Source: CF-161 sp035259145 (lineage in GTDB: Bacteria > Chloroflexota > Dormibacteria > Dormibacterales > Dormibacteraceae). From it: a stretch of 13,710 nt of DNA. Under the pieces are notes generated by a model. The model made no database searches, was not told where the DNA came from, and saw nothing but the letters and a program-made list of their open reading frames with translations. The DNA is taken from NCBI GenBank assembly GCA_035259145.1, contig DATFWQ010000338.1, positions 1-13,710 of the forward strand, read 5' to 3'. Positions 1 to 6,683 of the stretch are shown one piece after another. Each line of letters opens with the position of its first letter. Position 1 is the first letter of the stretch. The translations under genes and the position numbers were made by a program.

Positions 1-198
1 CTGTATATCCGGAACGGGACCGGGCAGGTCAGATCCGCGCTCAGCATGCCGCTCGACGGCTCGTTGTCGGGCACCGGCGTGCTGTACGTGACCGTGACAA
101 GTACCGGCCTCGTACCGCCCAAGGACTATGAGGAGGCCATCCTGTACTCCCCTCGGCCCAGTTCGGTCAGTCTGAAGCTCGAGACTGCACTGCCATGA
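1..198 (+). CDS. 3' end of an unrecognised protein (partial)
   Basis: Frame 1 is open from the first base to a TGA at 196-198 and encodes the last 65 residues of a protein whose start lies left of the window. The stop overlaps the ATG of the pilM-like gene as ATGA, so it is probably in the same operon and translationally coupled. The tail is rich in Ser, Thr, Gly and Val (for example LSGTGVLYVTVTSTGLVPP) with alternating hydrophobic and polar residues, which suggests a beta-rich extracytoplasmic domain. There is no TM segment or catalytic motif in the visible part. Position directly before pilM suggests a pilus-associated or exported protein, but I do not recognise the family. Confidence 0.7.
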   Translation: MYIRNGTGQVRSALSMPLDGSLSGTGVLYVTVTSTGLVPPKDYEEAILYSPRPSSVSLKLETALP

Positions 199-1073
199 TC
201 GAGCTGCTCGAGCGACTCAGCCCGCAGCCGCCACGCTGCGTGTGCCTGGACTTCGGCCGCGATCATCTGTCGGCTCTTGAGGTATTCAACGGCGCCATAA
301 CCCGCTGGATCGCCGTTCCGCTCGCTGAGGAAGACCTCGACAACGGCAGCCCGGCGGATCCGAAGGCGCTGGCGGCCGCGGTGGGAGCCGCGCTCCGGCT
401 GGCCGGGATGGAGGCCCGGATAGCCCGAATCGCCCTCCCGGATGAGGCCACCGTCAGTCGTCAGCTCCAGCTGCCTGCCATGCCCCGGCGTGACCTGAGG
501 CGGGCCATGCACTTCGCCGCCGAACGGCACATCCCGTTCCCTCTCGCCCGCGCTCGCTGGGCCTGGGACGTCGTCGAACAGACACCCGAGCAGCTCACCG
601 TCTATCTGGTTGCCACCTGGCTCGACGTGGTTGACCGCTTTGCGGAGGTGGCGCGGGCGGCCGCCCTCGAGCCTTCGGTCCTGGAGCCGAGAGCGCTGGC
701 CGTTTCGCGGGCGCTGGGTCAGGACCACGCCCTCTTGCTCGACGCCGGTCCCCATCGCTTGCACGTGACGTTGCTGGTCGGCGGCCAGCCAGTCTTCGTG
801 GACACGGTCGTCGCCGGACCCTCTGAGCGGCGTGAGGCGCTCGACCGTCTGCTGCAGCGTGCATACCGGCAGCAGTCGGTGGTCGCGAGCGCAGGGGGCC
901 GGCTCGCGCCGGTGCTTCTGGCCGGGGACCTGGAACTATCGGAGCTCAAGGTTCCCGTCGACGGCAGGATGGTCGGCCAGGTGCTCAACGGGCAGCTACC
1001 CGCAACGCCACGCGGATTCCCAGCGGGCAGCTACCTTGCCAACCTGGGCCTGAGCATGAGGACCCCGAGATGA
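195..1073 (+). CDS. pilM: PilM-like type IV pilus assembly protein (actin fold)
   Basis: A 292-residue protein of the PilM family, the cytoplasmic actin-like ATPase that binds the N-terminal tail of PilN at the inner-membrane platform of type IV pili. A phosphate-1-type segment, CLDFGRDHLSALEV, lies near residues 17-30. The family-typical stretch with LPAMPRRDLRRAMHFAAER and IPFPL is at about 93-117. A second nucleotide-site segment, LLDAGPHRLHVTLLVGGQPVFV in essence, is near 181-202. At 292 residues it is shorter than the roughly 350 of classical PilM, and the distal nucleotide-binding region looks degraded, so ATP binding is uncertain. The ATG overlaps the upstream TGA (ATGA) and the TGA at 1071-1073 overlaps the next ATG, which shows a tight operon. 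Family call is confident; activity is inference. Confidence 0.8.
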   Translation: MIELLERLSPQPPRCVCLDFGRDHLSALEVFNGAITRWIAVPLAEEDLDNGSPADPKALAAAVGAALRLAGMEARIARIALPDEATVSRQLQLPAMPRRDLRRAMHFAAERHIPFPLARARWAWDVVEQTPEQLTVYLVATWLDVVDRFAEVARAAALEPSVLEPRALAVSRALGQDHALLLDAGPHRLHVTLLVGGQPVFVDTVVAGPSERREALDRLLQRAYRQQSVVASAGGRLAPVLLAGDLELSELKVPVDGRMVGQVLNGQLPATPRGFPAGSYLANLGLSMRTPR

Positions 1074-1252
1074 GCGTGGTCAGACCGCCTCGCCGCGTGC
1101 CTGAGGTCAACCTCTTCGCCCCACCGGCCAGAGGCTTCAGCGTTCGGCTGCCCGCCGGTTGGGCGCAGATCGGGGCCGTCGGGTGCGTGATGGTGGTCTG
1201 GGGTTTGATCGCCTTCGGCCTCGGCCTGATGATGGGCTGGCATCCCCACTGA
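1070..1252 (+). CDS. Mini-PilN-like single-pass membrane protein
   Basis: A 60-residue protein starting at an ATG that overlaps the pilM stop (ATGA), with a good Shine-Dalgarno GAGG at 1058-1061, 8 nt upstream. Residues 12-17 (PEVNLF) resemble the PilN N-terminal INLLP motif that docks on PilM. One hydrophobic segment at about 34-55 (IGAVGCVMVVWGLIAFGLGL) is followed by only a few residues (MMGWHPH). A normal PilN has a further 120 or so periplasmic residues with a ferredoxin-like domain, and none is present: the ORF ends in a clean TGA and the prepilin gene starts within 40 nt, leaving no room for a frameshifted remainder. It is either a reduced PilN that keeps only the PilM-binding tail and TM anchor, or an unrelated small membrane protein in the pilN position. 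Confidence 0.6.
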   Translation: MSVVRPPRRVPEVNLFAPPARGFSVRLPAGWAQIGAVGCVMVVWGLIAFGLGLMMGWHPH

Positions 1253-1274
1253 GATGGGCGCGTGATTGATGACT

Positions 1275-1281
1275 GAGGAGG
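1275..1281 (+). promoter_or_regulatory. Shine-Dalgarno site that decides the prepilin start
   Basis: GAGGAGG lies 5 nt before the TTG at 1287. The ATG at 1269 and TTG at 1266 in the same frame have no such site, so 1287 is the preferred start. Confidence 0.6.
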
Positions 1282-1286
1282 GTACG

Positions 1287-1673
1287 TTGATCCGACGAGC
1301 CGTGAAGTGGATGCGCCGGCTTAGAGCCGGCAACCAGAAGGGATTCACCCTGATCGAGATGCTGGTCGTCATCTCGATCCTCGGCATACTGGCTGCAGTG
1401 GTCACGATGGGCACAGTTGGCGCGATCAGCACGGCGCAGGCCCGCGCAGACGAAACTGAGATGAAAACAATCCAGGTCGCGCTGGACGTGATGGGCACAG
1501 AGCAGGGGCTGCAGCCGTCTCAGCTGTGCCCCAACACCTCGAGCTCGACAAATAACATGGGAGCTTTCCCGGTTGGTGGAGACCATCCGCTCTATCCGCG
1601 CTACCTCCGAAGCCCACAGTTCACGCACCGACCATATAAGTGCGACTCGGGCGGAACGGTGAGTCCCGCCTGA
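1287..1673 (+). CDS. Type IV prepilin (class III signal peptide)
   Basis: A type IV pilin or pseudopilin of 128 residues from TTG 1287. The alternative starts at 1266/1269 add 6-7 residues and lack a Shine-Dalgarno site. The leader is basic (RRAVKWMRRLR) and ends in NQKG, followed by FTLIEMLVVISILGILAAVV: Gly at -1, Phe at +1 and the conserved Glu at +5 of a PilD prepilin peptidase site. About 20 hydrophobic residues then form the N-terminal helix. The mature part is about 109 residues, with two cysteines (C81 and C119 in this numbering) placed where a pilin D-region disulfide could form. The ending, KCDSGGTVSPA, resembles the C-terminus of small pilins. It is the last gene of the pil operon. 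The same frame remains open after the TGA to 1844. Major versus minor pilin cannot be told. Confidence 0.88.
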   Translation: MIRRAVKWMRRLRAGNQKGFTLIEMLVVISILGILAAVVTMGTVGAISTAQARADETEMKTIQVALDVMGTEQGLQPSQLCPNTSSSTNNMGAFPVGGDHPLYPRYLRSPQFTHRPYKCDSGGTVSPA

Positions 1674-1763
1674 GCCCGCTTCAACGGCTTCTGTCCTCTA
1701 CCGGCGGACAGCCAGGGCGTGGAGGCCGCCGCTCTGCGGCTGACGCCAGTGTGCGATTCCCCT

Positions 1764-1804
1764 GATCCCGGCGAGGACGGGGCTGCCGTCCTCATCGCCG
1801 GATC
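1764..1804. terminator. Long hairpin between convergent prepilin and pilT ends
   Basis: GATCCCGGCGAGGACGG (1764-1780) pairs with CCGTCCTCATCGCCGGATC (1786-1804) across a 5-nt loop. I count 16 pairs in three blocks (8 inner, 5 middle, 3 outer), with a 3-nt bulge (1794-1796) and a 1-nt bulge. It sits between the stop of the prepilin (1673) and the stop of pilT (1814), as expected for a bidirectional terminator. No T-tract follows on either strand, so classical intrinsic termination is not assured. The rest of 1674-1813 holds no confident gene. Confidence 0.5.
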
Positions 1805-1813
1805 CGAGGAGAC

Positions 1814-2908
1814 CTACCCCGACGCGGCGATCTCCTGGGGATAAAACGACCGCGATCGCGCCTCCGTGTGGCTCACACGGCCGCTGCGCAAGAGCTGGCT
1901 GAGTGACCGCTCGAGGGTCTGAGACCCCTCGCGCGCGCTGGTCTGGATCACCCGACGGATCTGGTTGGTCTTGCCCTCTTTGATGAGGGCACGGACAGCG
2001 CCGTTGGCGATCAGCACCTCGAAAGCCACGACCCTGCCTCCGCCGATCGCCGGCAAGAGTTGCTGGTAGACGACGCCCGCCAGACAGGCAGCGAGCCGAG
2101 TCCTCGCCAGCTCCAGCTGAGCAGCCGGGAAGACGTCGAGAACGCGGTCCACGGCCAGCGACGCCTCATTGGTGTGCAGGCTGGCCAGGACCAGGCGGCC
2201 TGCCTCCGCGATGCTGAGGGTGGCCGACATCGTCTCCAACTCTCTCAACTCAGAGACGAGCACCACGTCGGCGTCCTCGCGAAGGATGGCACGCAGAGCA
2301 TTCGAGGCCGCCGGAGTATCGGTACCGACCTGACGCTGGTCGACGATGGCTTTGCGATGCTCGTGTACGTACTCGATCGGGTCTTCCACAGTGATGATGT
2401 GGCAGGCCCGGTGCCGGTTGATGTGGTCCAGGATCGCAGCCTGGGTCGTGGACTTCCCTGATCCGCCAGGGCCCGTGACCAGGATCAGGCCCTGCTGCCG
2501 CTCCACCAGCCCGCGGACAGCCTCCGGGACGCCCAGCTCCTCGAAGGTCGGTATTCGAAGTGGCAGCATTCGGAAGGCGACTGAAAGTGAGCCGCGCTGA
2601 AAGTAAGCGCTGGCGCGAATTCGAGCCCGGTCGCGCCACGTGAACGCGAAGTCGATATCGCGGCGCTCCTGCAGCTCCCGCCACTGCTGGTCGTCCAGCA
2701 TTCCCCGGAGCATGGATTCCACCGTCGACGCCGTCAGCGGCCTCGGGTCAACGGCCTCCAGAAGGCCATCGCGCCGGAGCCGGGGCGGAGTGCCCGCGCT
2801 GATCAAAAGATCAGAACCGCCCGATCGGAGGAGGCTGTCGAACGCCTCTTCGATCGTCATGAGAGCTGGATTGTGCGGCGGCCCCGTTGAACTTGCCATC
2901 CGTCGCAC
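1814..2908 (-). CDS. pilT: PilT-family twitching motility / pilus retraction ATPase
   Basis: A 364-residue hexameric secretion-type ATPase of the PilT branch, which powers pilus depolymerisation at the inner-membrane base. The Walker A GPGGSGKST is at about residues 146-154. The Asp box, HIITVEDPIEYVHEH, is near 170-184. The Walker B region, LREDADVVLVSELRE, is near 209-223 and has Ser where most PilTs have Gly (VGEMRD). The His box ASLHTNEA is near 242-249. The retraction-type motif AVRALIKEGK, near 304-313, matches the PilT AIRNLIREGK. I chose GTG 2908 because CGAGG on the minus strand ends 5 nt before it. ATGs at 2899 and 2860 are alternatives, and the frame is open up to a GTG at 3139 (441 residues), where the extra part is Pro/Gly-rich and weakly coding. 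It is convergent to the pilM operon and no pilB or pilC is in the window. Confidence 0.88.
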   Translation of the reverse strand: MRRMASSTGPPHNPALMTIEEAFDSLLRSGGSDLLISAGTPPRLRRDGLLEAVDPRPLTASTVESMLRGMLDDQQWRELQERRDIDFAFTWRDRARIRASAYFQRGSLSVAFRMLPLRIPTFEELGVPEAVRGLVERQQGLILVTGPGGSGKSTTQAAILDHINRHRACHIITVEDPIEYVHEHRKAIVDQRQVGTDTPAASNALRAILREDADVVLVSELRELETMSATLSIAEAGRLVLASLHTNEASLAVDRVLDVFPAAQLELARTRLAACLAGVVYQQLLPAIGGGRVVAFEVLIANGAVRALIKEGKTNQIRRVIQTSAREGSQTLERSLSQLLRSGRVSHTEARSRSFYPQEIAASG

Positions 2909-3253
2909 CGGTACCTCGTTCGACGCAGGTCCCGGCTCGCTCGGGACTTGTCCCAGGTCGCCGCCGCCTCCGGAACGAGCCTGGTCCCAGTAGGCGAACT
3001 GCAGCTTTACATCAGGTCGAGTTGGTGGCGTGGCGGGTAGGCCCGGCTCCGCCGGGCCGATTGAGTTGTCACCAACCGCTGCCAGAAGCTGCCCGTCACC
3101 CACCGCCGGCAGGAAGGCGGCCACCGTTTGCGCCAGCACGGTGGGGGTCCGGAGGGGGAGGCCTGCCTCCCCCTGCTATTGGGACTTCAGCCCACGGATC
3201 GGCGGAGCTGCTCATGCCCAATCGGACCCGCCCGTACTACTGTGTCCGTTGGG
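2909..3253. other. 345-nt divergent intergenic region
   Basis: This lies between the divergent starts of pilT (minus) and the first wzz-like gene (plus). It should carry both promoters, but I could not see a convincing -35/-10 pair on either strand. It contains a perfect 10-bp-arm inverted repeat at 3153-3174 and a small palindromic motif, GGGACTTGTCCC, at 2943-2954, about 35 nt upstream of the pilT start. The pilT frame stays open to 3139, but third-position G/C there is lower (about 70% by hand count) and the peptide is low-complexity, so I treat it as probably untranslated. Confidence 0.5.
3153..3174. repeat. Perfect inverted repeat upstream of wzz-like gene
   Basis: AGGGGGAGGC, a 2-nt centre CT, then GCCTCCCCCT: 10-bp perfect arms. 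As RNA it would form a very stable short hairpin; as DNA it could be a protein-binding operator. It lies about 80 nt before the Wzz-like ATG at 3254 and about 245 nt before the pilT start. There is no T-tract. Confidence 0.6.
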
Positions 3254-4192
3254 ATGCTGCACCGTGCGCTCGATGTGGTCTTCCAGCACATGCTCAGGCT
3301 CGTCACCGCGCTCCTTCTGGTGCCGCTCGGCGCCGGCGCCGTCGGCCTGGCGCTCGACCACTCGCTAACCGTCGAGGCGAGGGTTTGGGCGGACAAGCCG
3401 ACCTTCACTCCTGTCTTCGCCACGGACCGGTTCACGAGCAGCGACCCTCCTGCCGAGATCGAGGCGGGCATTCTCCGTGAGCTCCTGGCGACCAGCGCGT
3501 TCGCCGACGCCGTGTTCACCCGGGTCGAGTCTGGCTATGCCAGCGCATCGCCATCGCAGCGGCGCAGCGCGGCCGCAGACTTGGAGAGCAACGTCAGCGT
3601 CGCCACCGAGGGAACGCACCTCTTTACGGTCAGCTACCGGACCACGGACTCCGATCGCGGCCGGTCGGTCGTCAGCGCGATCATCGCGGCCTTCGGGACC
3701 GAAGTCCAGGCTATAGACGCGAACCAGGTAGGCGTAACCCAGGCGGCCGTGAAGTCGCAGCTCGACGTCGCCCAGCTCGACATGAACGACGCCGTAAGGC
3801 AGGTTCAGACCTACCAGGCGCAGCATTCGTCGGTCTTCAACGATCCCACCTACCAGACACTGCTCGGCCAGGCCCAATCCAAGACCGACCACTACCTCAG
3901 CCTCCAGGCACGGCTCGATGAGATCAAGGGCTCGCAAGCCGCCGTGTCCGTCATGCAGTCGTCGTTCTTCCACGTGGTCGACCGGCCCTTCGTGGTGCCG
4001 CTCACGCTCGACCAGCACGCGCCGGCGGTCAAGTTCGCCCTCTACGCGGTGATCGCCATCGTCGCGGCGGAGGCGCTGTTCGTCTACGTGATCGGCCGGC
4101 GAGATCCCCGGATCCGCTCCGTGCAGGACGTCCGGCGCGCGGCAGGGCTCAAGCCGCTGGGCAGCGTGCCTGTGCTGACGCGCACGCGGTGA
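3254..4192 (+). CDS. Wzz-like polysaccharide chain-length / co-polymerase protein (copy 1)
   Basis: A 312-residue inner-membrane protein with Wzz/polysaccharide co-polymerase topology. TM1 is near residues 14-34 and TM2 near 260-280. Between them lies a roughly 225-residue extracytoplasmic domain that is helical and Gln/Ala-rich around 150-230 (coiled-coil-like). The VVDRPFVVP stretch before TM2 resembles the Pro-rich pre-TM2 segment of the family. The cytoplasmic tail ends with VQDVRRAAGLKPLGSVP, the element that contacts a partner BY-kinase-type ATPase. These proteins set polymer length with Wzy and the ATPase. ATG 3254 gives a sensible N-terminus; GTG 3242 is possible. Upstream codons to 3128 are open but encode no TM-compatible sequence, and no strong Shine-Dalgarno helps. 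The stop overlaps the next start (GTGA at 4189-4192). Confidence 0.78.
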   Translation: MLHRALDVVFQHMLRLVTALLLVPLGAGAVGLALDHSLTVEARVWADKPTFTPVFATDRFTSSDPPAEIEAGILRELLATSAFADAVFTRVESGYASASPSQRRSAAADLESNVSVATEGTHLFTVSYRTTDSDRGRSVVSAIIAAFGTEVQAIDANQVGVTQAAVKSQLDVAQLDMNDAVRQVQTYQAQHSSVFNDPTYQTLLGQAQSKTDHYLSLQARLDEIKGSQAAVSVMQSSFFHVVDRPFVVPLTLDQHAPAVKFALYAVIAIVAAEALFVYVIGRRDPRIRSVQDVRRAAGLKPLGSVPVLTRTR

Positions 4193-4932
4193 TCAGCGGG
4201 TCCACCCGCCTCGCCGGGTCGCTGCGAGACGCGCTGGACACGGTCACCGACCCCTCTCCCGAGTTGCTTCAAGGCGGCCGGCGAGCGCGGATCGAGGCGC
4301 TGCAGCAGCCGCAGCTCGATCCGGAGTTCGTCGAGCGGTGCCGTCTCGCGCTCGCCCGGCTGGTCGCCCTCGAAGACGAGGGTGTGATCGCTGTCTGCAG
4401 CGCCCGCCGGGGGGAGGGCCGGTCCTCGGTCGCGGCCGCTCTGGCCGTGACCCTGGCGCGCGGGCGCGCGGAGGGGAGAGTCCTCCTCCTCGACCTCGAC
4501 TTTGGCCACGCCGCGCAGGCCGCGCTCATGGGAGTGGCGCCGTCGCCTGGCCTGGCCGACTTTCTCGAGGGCAGAGAGCGACTTCGGCTGGCCGCCGGCG
4601 GCCCGAACCGCCAGCTGTGGCACGTACCCGGCGGTACGCATCTCGGCGACCCTGTCCGGCTCTTCCACGCGCTGACCGGCGAGGCAATGCTGCCGGTCTT
4701 CCGCCAGAAGTTCCAGTGGGTGGTGCTCGACCTGCCGCCGCTGCTCGGGCACCCCGAGACGGTACCGGTCGTCCGCTCGGTCGACTGGCAGGTGATCGTC
4801 GGCCGGCACCGGCGCACGATGGTGGCGGACCTTCGGGAGGTCGCTGAGATCGTCGGGGGAGGAAAGCAGAGCGGCTTTCTTCTGACTGGGGACTCCACCC
4901 GTATCCCGGCGTTGATCCGGCGGCTGTTATGA
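4189..4932 (+). CDS. CpsD/CapB-like P-loop ATPase partner of Wzz (copy 1)
   Basis: A 247-residue cytoplasmic P-loop protein of the MinD/BY-kinase type, the normal partner of the Wzz-like protein just upstream, to which it is coupled by a GTGA overlap. The Walker A region is SARRGEGRSSVAAALA (about 71-86), with Arg78 where Lys is invariant. Walker A' is VLLLDLDFG (98-106). Walker B is WVVLDLPPLLG (177-187). The protein ends IPALIRRLL and has no C-terminal tyrosine cluster, so the autophosphorylation substrate of BY-kinases is missing. It may act as a nucleotide-responsive or purely structural regulator of chain length; kinase activity cannot be assumed. Its TGA (4930-4932) overlaps the stop of the convergent polymerase gene. 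Confidence 0.75.
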   Translation: MISGSTRLAGSLRDALDTVTDPSPELLQGGRRARIEALQQPQLDPEFVERCRLALARLVALEDEGVIAVCSARRGEGRSSVAAALAVTLARGRAEGRVLLLDLDFGHAAQAALMGVAPSPGLADFLEGRERLRLAAGGPNRQLWHVPGGTHLGDPVRLFHALTGEAMLPVFRQKFQWVVLDLPPLLGHPETVPVVRSVDWQVIVGRHRRTMVADLREVAEIVGGGKQSGFLLTGDSTRIPALIRRLL

Positions 4933-6558
4933 GCCGGTGAGCGACCGCCGCGCGAGGCCGGGCTCTCGGACCGGGCCGGGGTAGGGCCTGGGGTAGGAGA
5001 CGACCGGGACCCGCGCCGCCGTCGATCCGGATGTGGCAGGCGTCTGGGCCTCCCTCGCCGCCAGGCGTTGGGCGGCGGTCACCGCTCCCAGGAGGCTGCC
5101 TACCAGAAGCACGATGCGGAAGCTGGTGATGCCGACGTCCAGGTAGCCCTGGACCAGCCAGGCGATCACCGCCGTGAGAGTCACCGCGCCGAACAGCCCC
5201 AGGTCCCGGTCGGGGTGTCGCGCCAGCCGGCAGGCGGCCACGATGGCGGCGCCGATCATCCACCAGAACGCTATGGCTCCCAGAGTGCCCATTCGCAGCC
5301 ATACGTACAGGATGTTGTTGTGAGGGATGAAGTTGATGAGCGGGTCGATGTTGCTTGCGTCGTAGAGCGGGATCGGGTGCGCAATGGGCACCCCGAAGCC
5401 CGTGCCCGTAAACGCCGCCATCCGGATGTCGATGGCCAGGTTGGCGTTCTCCAGCTGCCGGTACAGGTTCGACGCCTGGTCCCTGGGGTCAGGCTGGAAT
5501 TGAGACCAGATTGCGTGCGCGGGCTCGGCCACTAGCGACGTGGAGCTCCTGAAGACCAGCACGTACCCGGTGCCCACCACCAGCAGCACCCCCACGACCG
5601 AGCCGATGACCCTCCGGCGCGCCGGGCTGCGGACGTAGGCCACCAGAGCCAGAGCCAGCAGCATCGCCGGCAGCATCACCCACGCGGCACGACGGTTGTT
5701 GCCGAGGTCGGCTGTGACGACGAAGGGCAGCAGGACGGTCGCCACACGACGCAGGTTGCCACGCTTGCCGAAGAGCCAGAGGGCGGCCGTCAGCGCGATG
5801 TAGCAGGAGAAGAAGAAGCTCTCGTCGTGCTCCAGGATCGCCTCTGGACGGGGGACGCCCTGGCCGAGCGTCATCACTCGCTCGGTCCCCAGCACCCCCT
5901 TCAGCCCGGTGCCGATCACCATCCCCCAGAGGACCGCTTCAAGCGCCGCGCGCCGGCCGATCAATTGAGACGCCAGCAGGTATGTCACGGCCACGTAAAG
6001 GAATGGCCGGAGCTCCCAGAGCGAGATGTTGAACACGCCGCCACGGGCGAGCCCCAACAGCTCCATGGCCACCGCCATTCCGAACACGACCATGACGCCG
6101 ACACCAAGCAGCGAGGGCCGGAGCCGGACGCGCCGCTCCGAGATCCCCCTGGCCAGCCAGACCAGGAGCGCCAGGACGATGAGCAGCTCGATCGGCGTCA
6201 CGATCACACCGGAGAGGTGGTACACCTCGGCGAAGCTTCGGAAGAGCGGGATCTTGGCCGTGAGGTTGTCCTGACCCGGGTCGGCGAAGCGCTCGATGCT
6301 GGTCCCCACGATCACGAACATGACCACTGGCGAGGCCGGCACCCGCCAGAACAGGACGGGGACGAGAATCCCGGCGGCGAAGACTATGGCGAAGCCGTGG
6401 CCTCCGGCCGTGAGCATGCCGCCGACCGGGCCGAGCACGGCGGCGAGCACGATGAGCAGCGCGCCAAGCGCCAGCAGCTGCAGGCGCCGGGTCCGGAGCA
6501 CACCGGAGACGGCCAGGCCAGGCGTACGGACCACCTCAGTGACCGAGGCGGAAGGCAA
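4927..6558 (-). CDS. Wzy / O-antigen ligase-like polysaccharide polymerase
   Basis: A 543-residue polytopic inner-membrane protein, with about 10-12 hydrophobic segments by eye. A large extracytoplasmic loop spans roughly residues 337-412. It is followed by HNNILYVWLRMGTLGAIAFW (413-432), the HN...G signature of the Wzy_C/O-antigen ligase fold. NNRRAAW (287-293) fits the conserved Arg-bearing segment. Such proteins polymerise undecaprenyl-linked repeat units or ligate glycans outside the membrane. The C-terminal 45 residues are a Pro/Arg-rich cytoplasmic tail. TTG 6558 is the longest start; GTG 6534, placed 1 nt after the stop of the small upstream gene, is equally good and neither has a clear Shine-Dalgarno. 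It is the last gene of the leftward operon and its TAA (4927-4929) lies inside the end of the facing ATPase gene. Polymerase versus ligase cannot be settled from sequence alone. Confidence 0.82.
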   Translation of the reverse strand: MPSASVTEVVRTPGLAVSGVLRTRRLQLLALGALLIVLAAVLGPVGGMLTAGGHGFAIVFAAGILVPVLFWRVPASPVVMFVIVGTSIERFADPGQDNLTAKIPLFRSFAEVYHLSGVIVTPIELLIVLALLVWLARGISERRVRLRPSLLGVGVMVVFGMAVAMELLGLARGGVFNISLWELRPFLYVAVTYLLASQLIGRRAALEAVLWGMVIGTGLKGVLGTERVMTLGQGVPRPEAILEHDESFFFSCYIALTAALWLFGKRGNLRRVATVLLPFVVTADLGNNRRAAWVMLPAMLLALALVAYVRSPARRRVIGSVVGVLLVVGTGYVLVFRSSTSLVAEPAHAIWSQFQPDPRDQASNLYRQLENANLAIDIRMAAFTGTGFGVPIAHPIPLYDASNIDPLINFIPHNNILYVWLRMGTLGAIAFWWMIGAAIVAACRLARHPDRDLGLFGAVTLTAVIAWLVQGYLDVGITSFRIVLLVGSLLGAVTAAQRLAAREAQTPATSGSTAARVPVVSYPRPYPGPVREPGLARRSLTGS

Positions 6559-6679
6559 ATACGAATGCCAGTGTAAGGCAGGTCACCACGAGGATCGTGA
6601 CGTGCGTCGATCCGCCGTGCGTCCGGTCGCGGAGGCCGAGAAACATGGACACCCCCACCAGCGCCGCCATCCACTCCAT
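6536..6679 (-). CDS. 47-residue two-TM membrane microprotein
   Basis: A small ORF from ATG 6679 to TGA at 6538-6536, encoding 47 residues. It begins 4 nt after the stop of the CpsD-like gene, and its stop falls inside or 1 nt before the start of the Wzy-like gene, so it fills exactly the gap between them. Two hydrophobic segments, MAALVGVSMFLGL (about 4-16) and VTILVVTCLTLAFVFAF (about 27-43), are separated by a charged turn, LRDRTHGGSTH. This suggests a hairpin with both ends on the same side of the membrane. The gene start sits in the same junction sequence (TGAGCCGATG) as the gene before it. I know no family for it. Location suggests a helper of the polymerase or Wzz complex; a mis-called spacer is the alternative. 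Confidence 0.6.
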   Translation of the reverse strand: MEWMAALVGVSMFLGLRDRTHGGSTHVTILVVTCLTLAFVFAFRLGH

Positions 6680-6683
6680 CGGC

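Noticed and set aside
126..764. 212-residue minus-strand ORF
   Set aside because: It is antisense to the pilM-like gene, which carries family motifs in its own frame.
3235..3240. TACTAC as a -10 box for wzz1
   Set aside because: Only three consensus matches and no acceptable -35 at the right distance.
2887..3480. 197-residue plus-strand ORF across the pilT/wzz1 intergenic region
   Set aside because: It overlaps the starts of two well-supported genes in other frames and is Pro/Arg/Ala-rich low-complexity sequence.
5827..6576. 249-residue plus-strand ORF
   Set aside because: It is antisense to the multi-TM polymerase; the His/Asp/Glu-rich peptide is the expected complement of hydrophobic codons.
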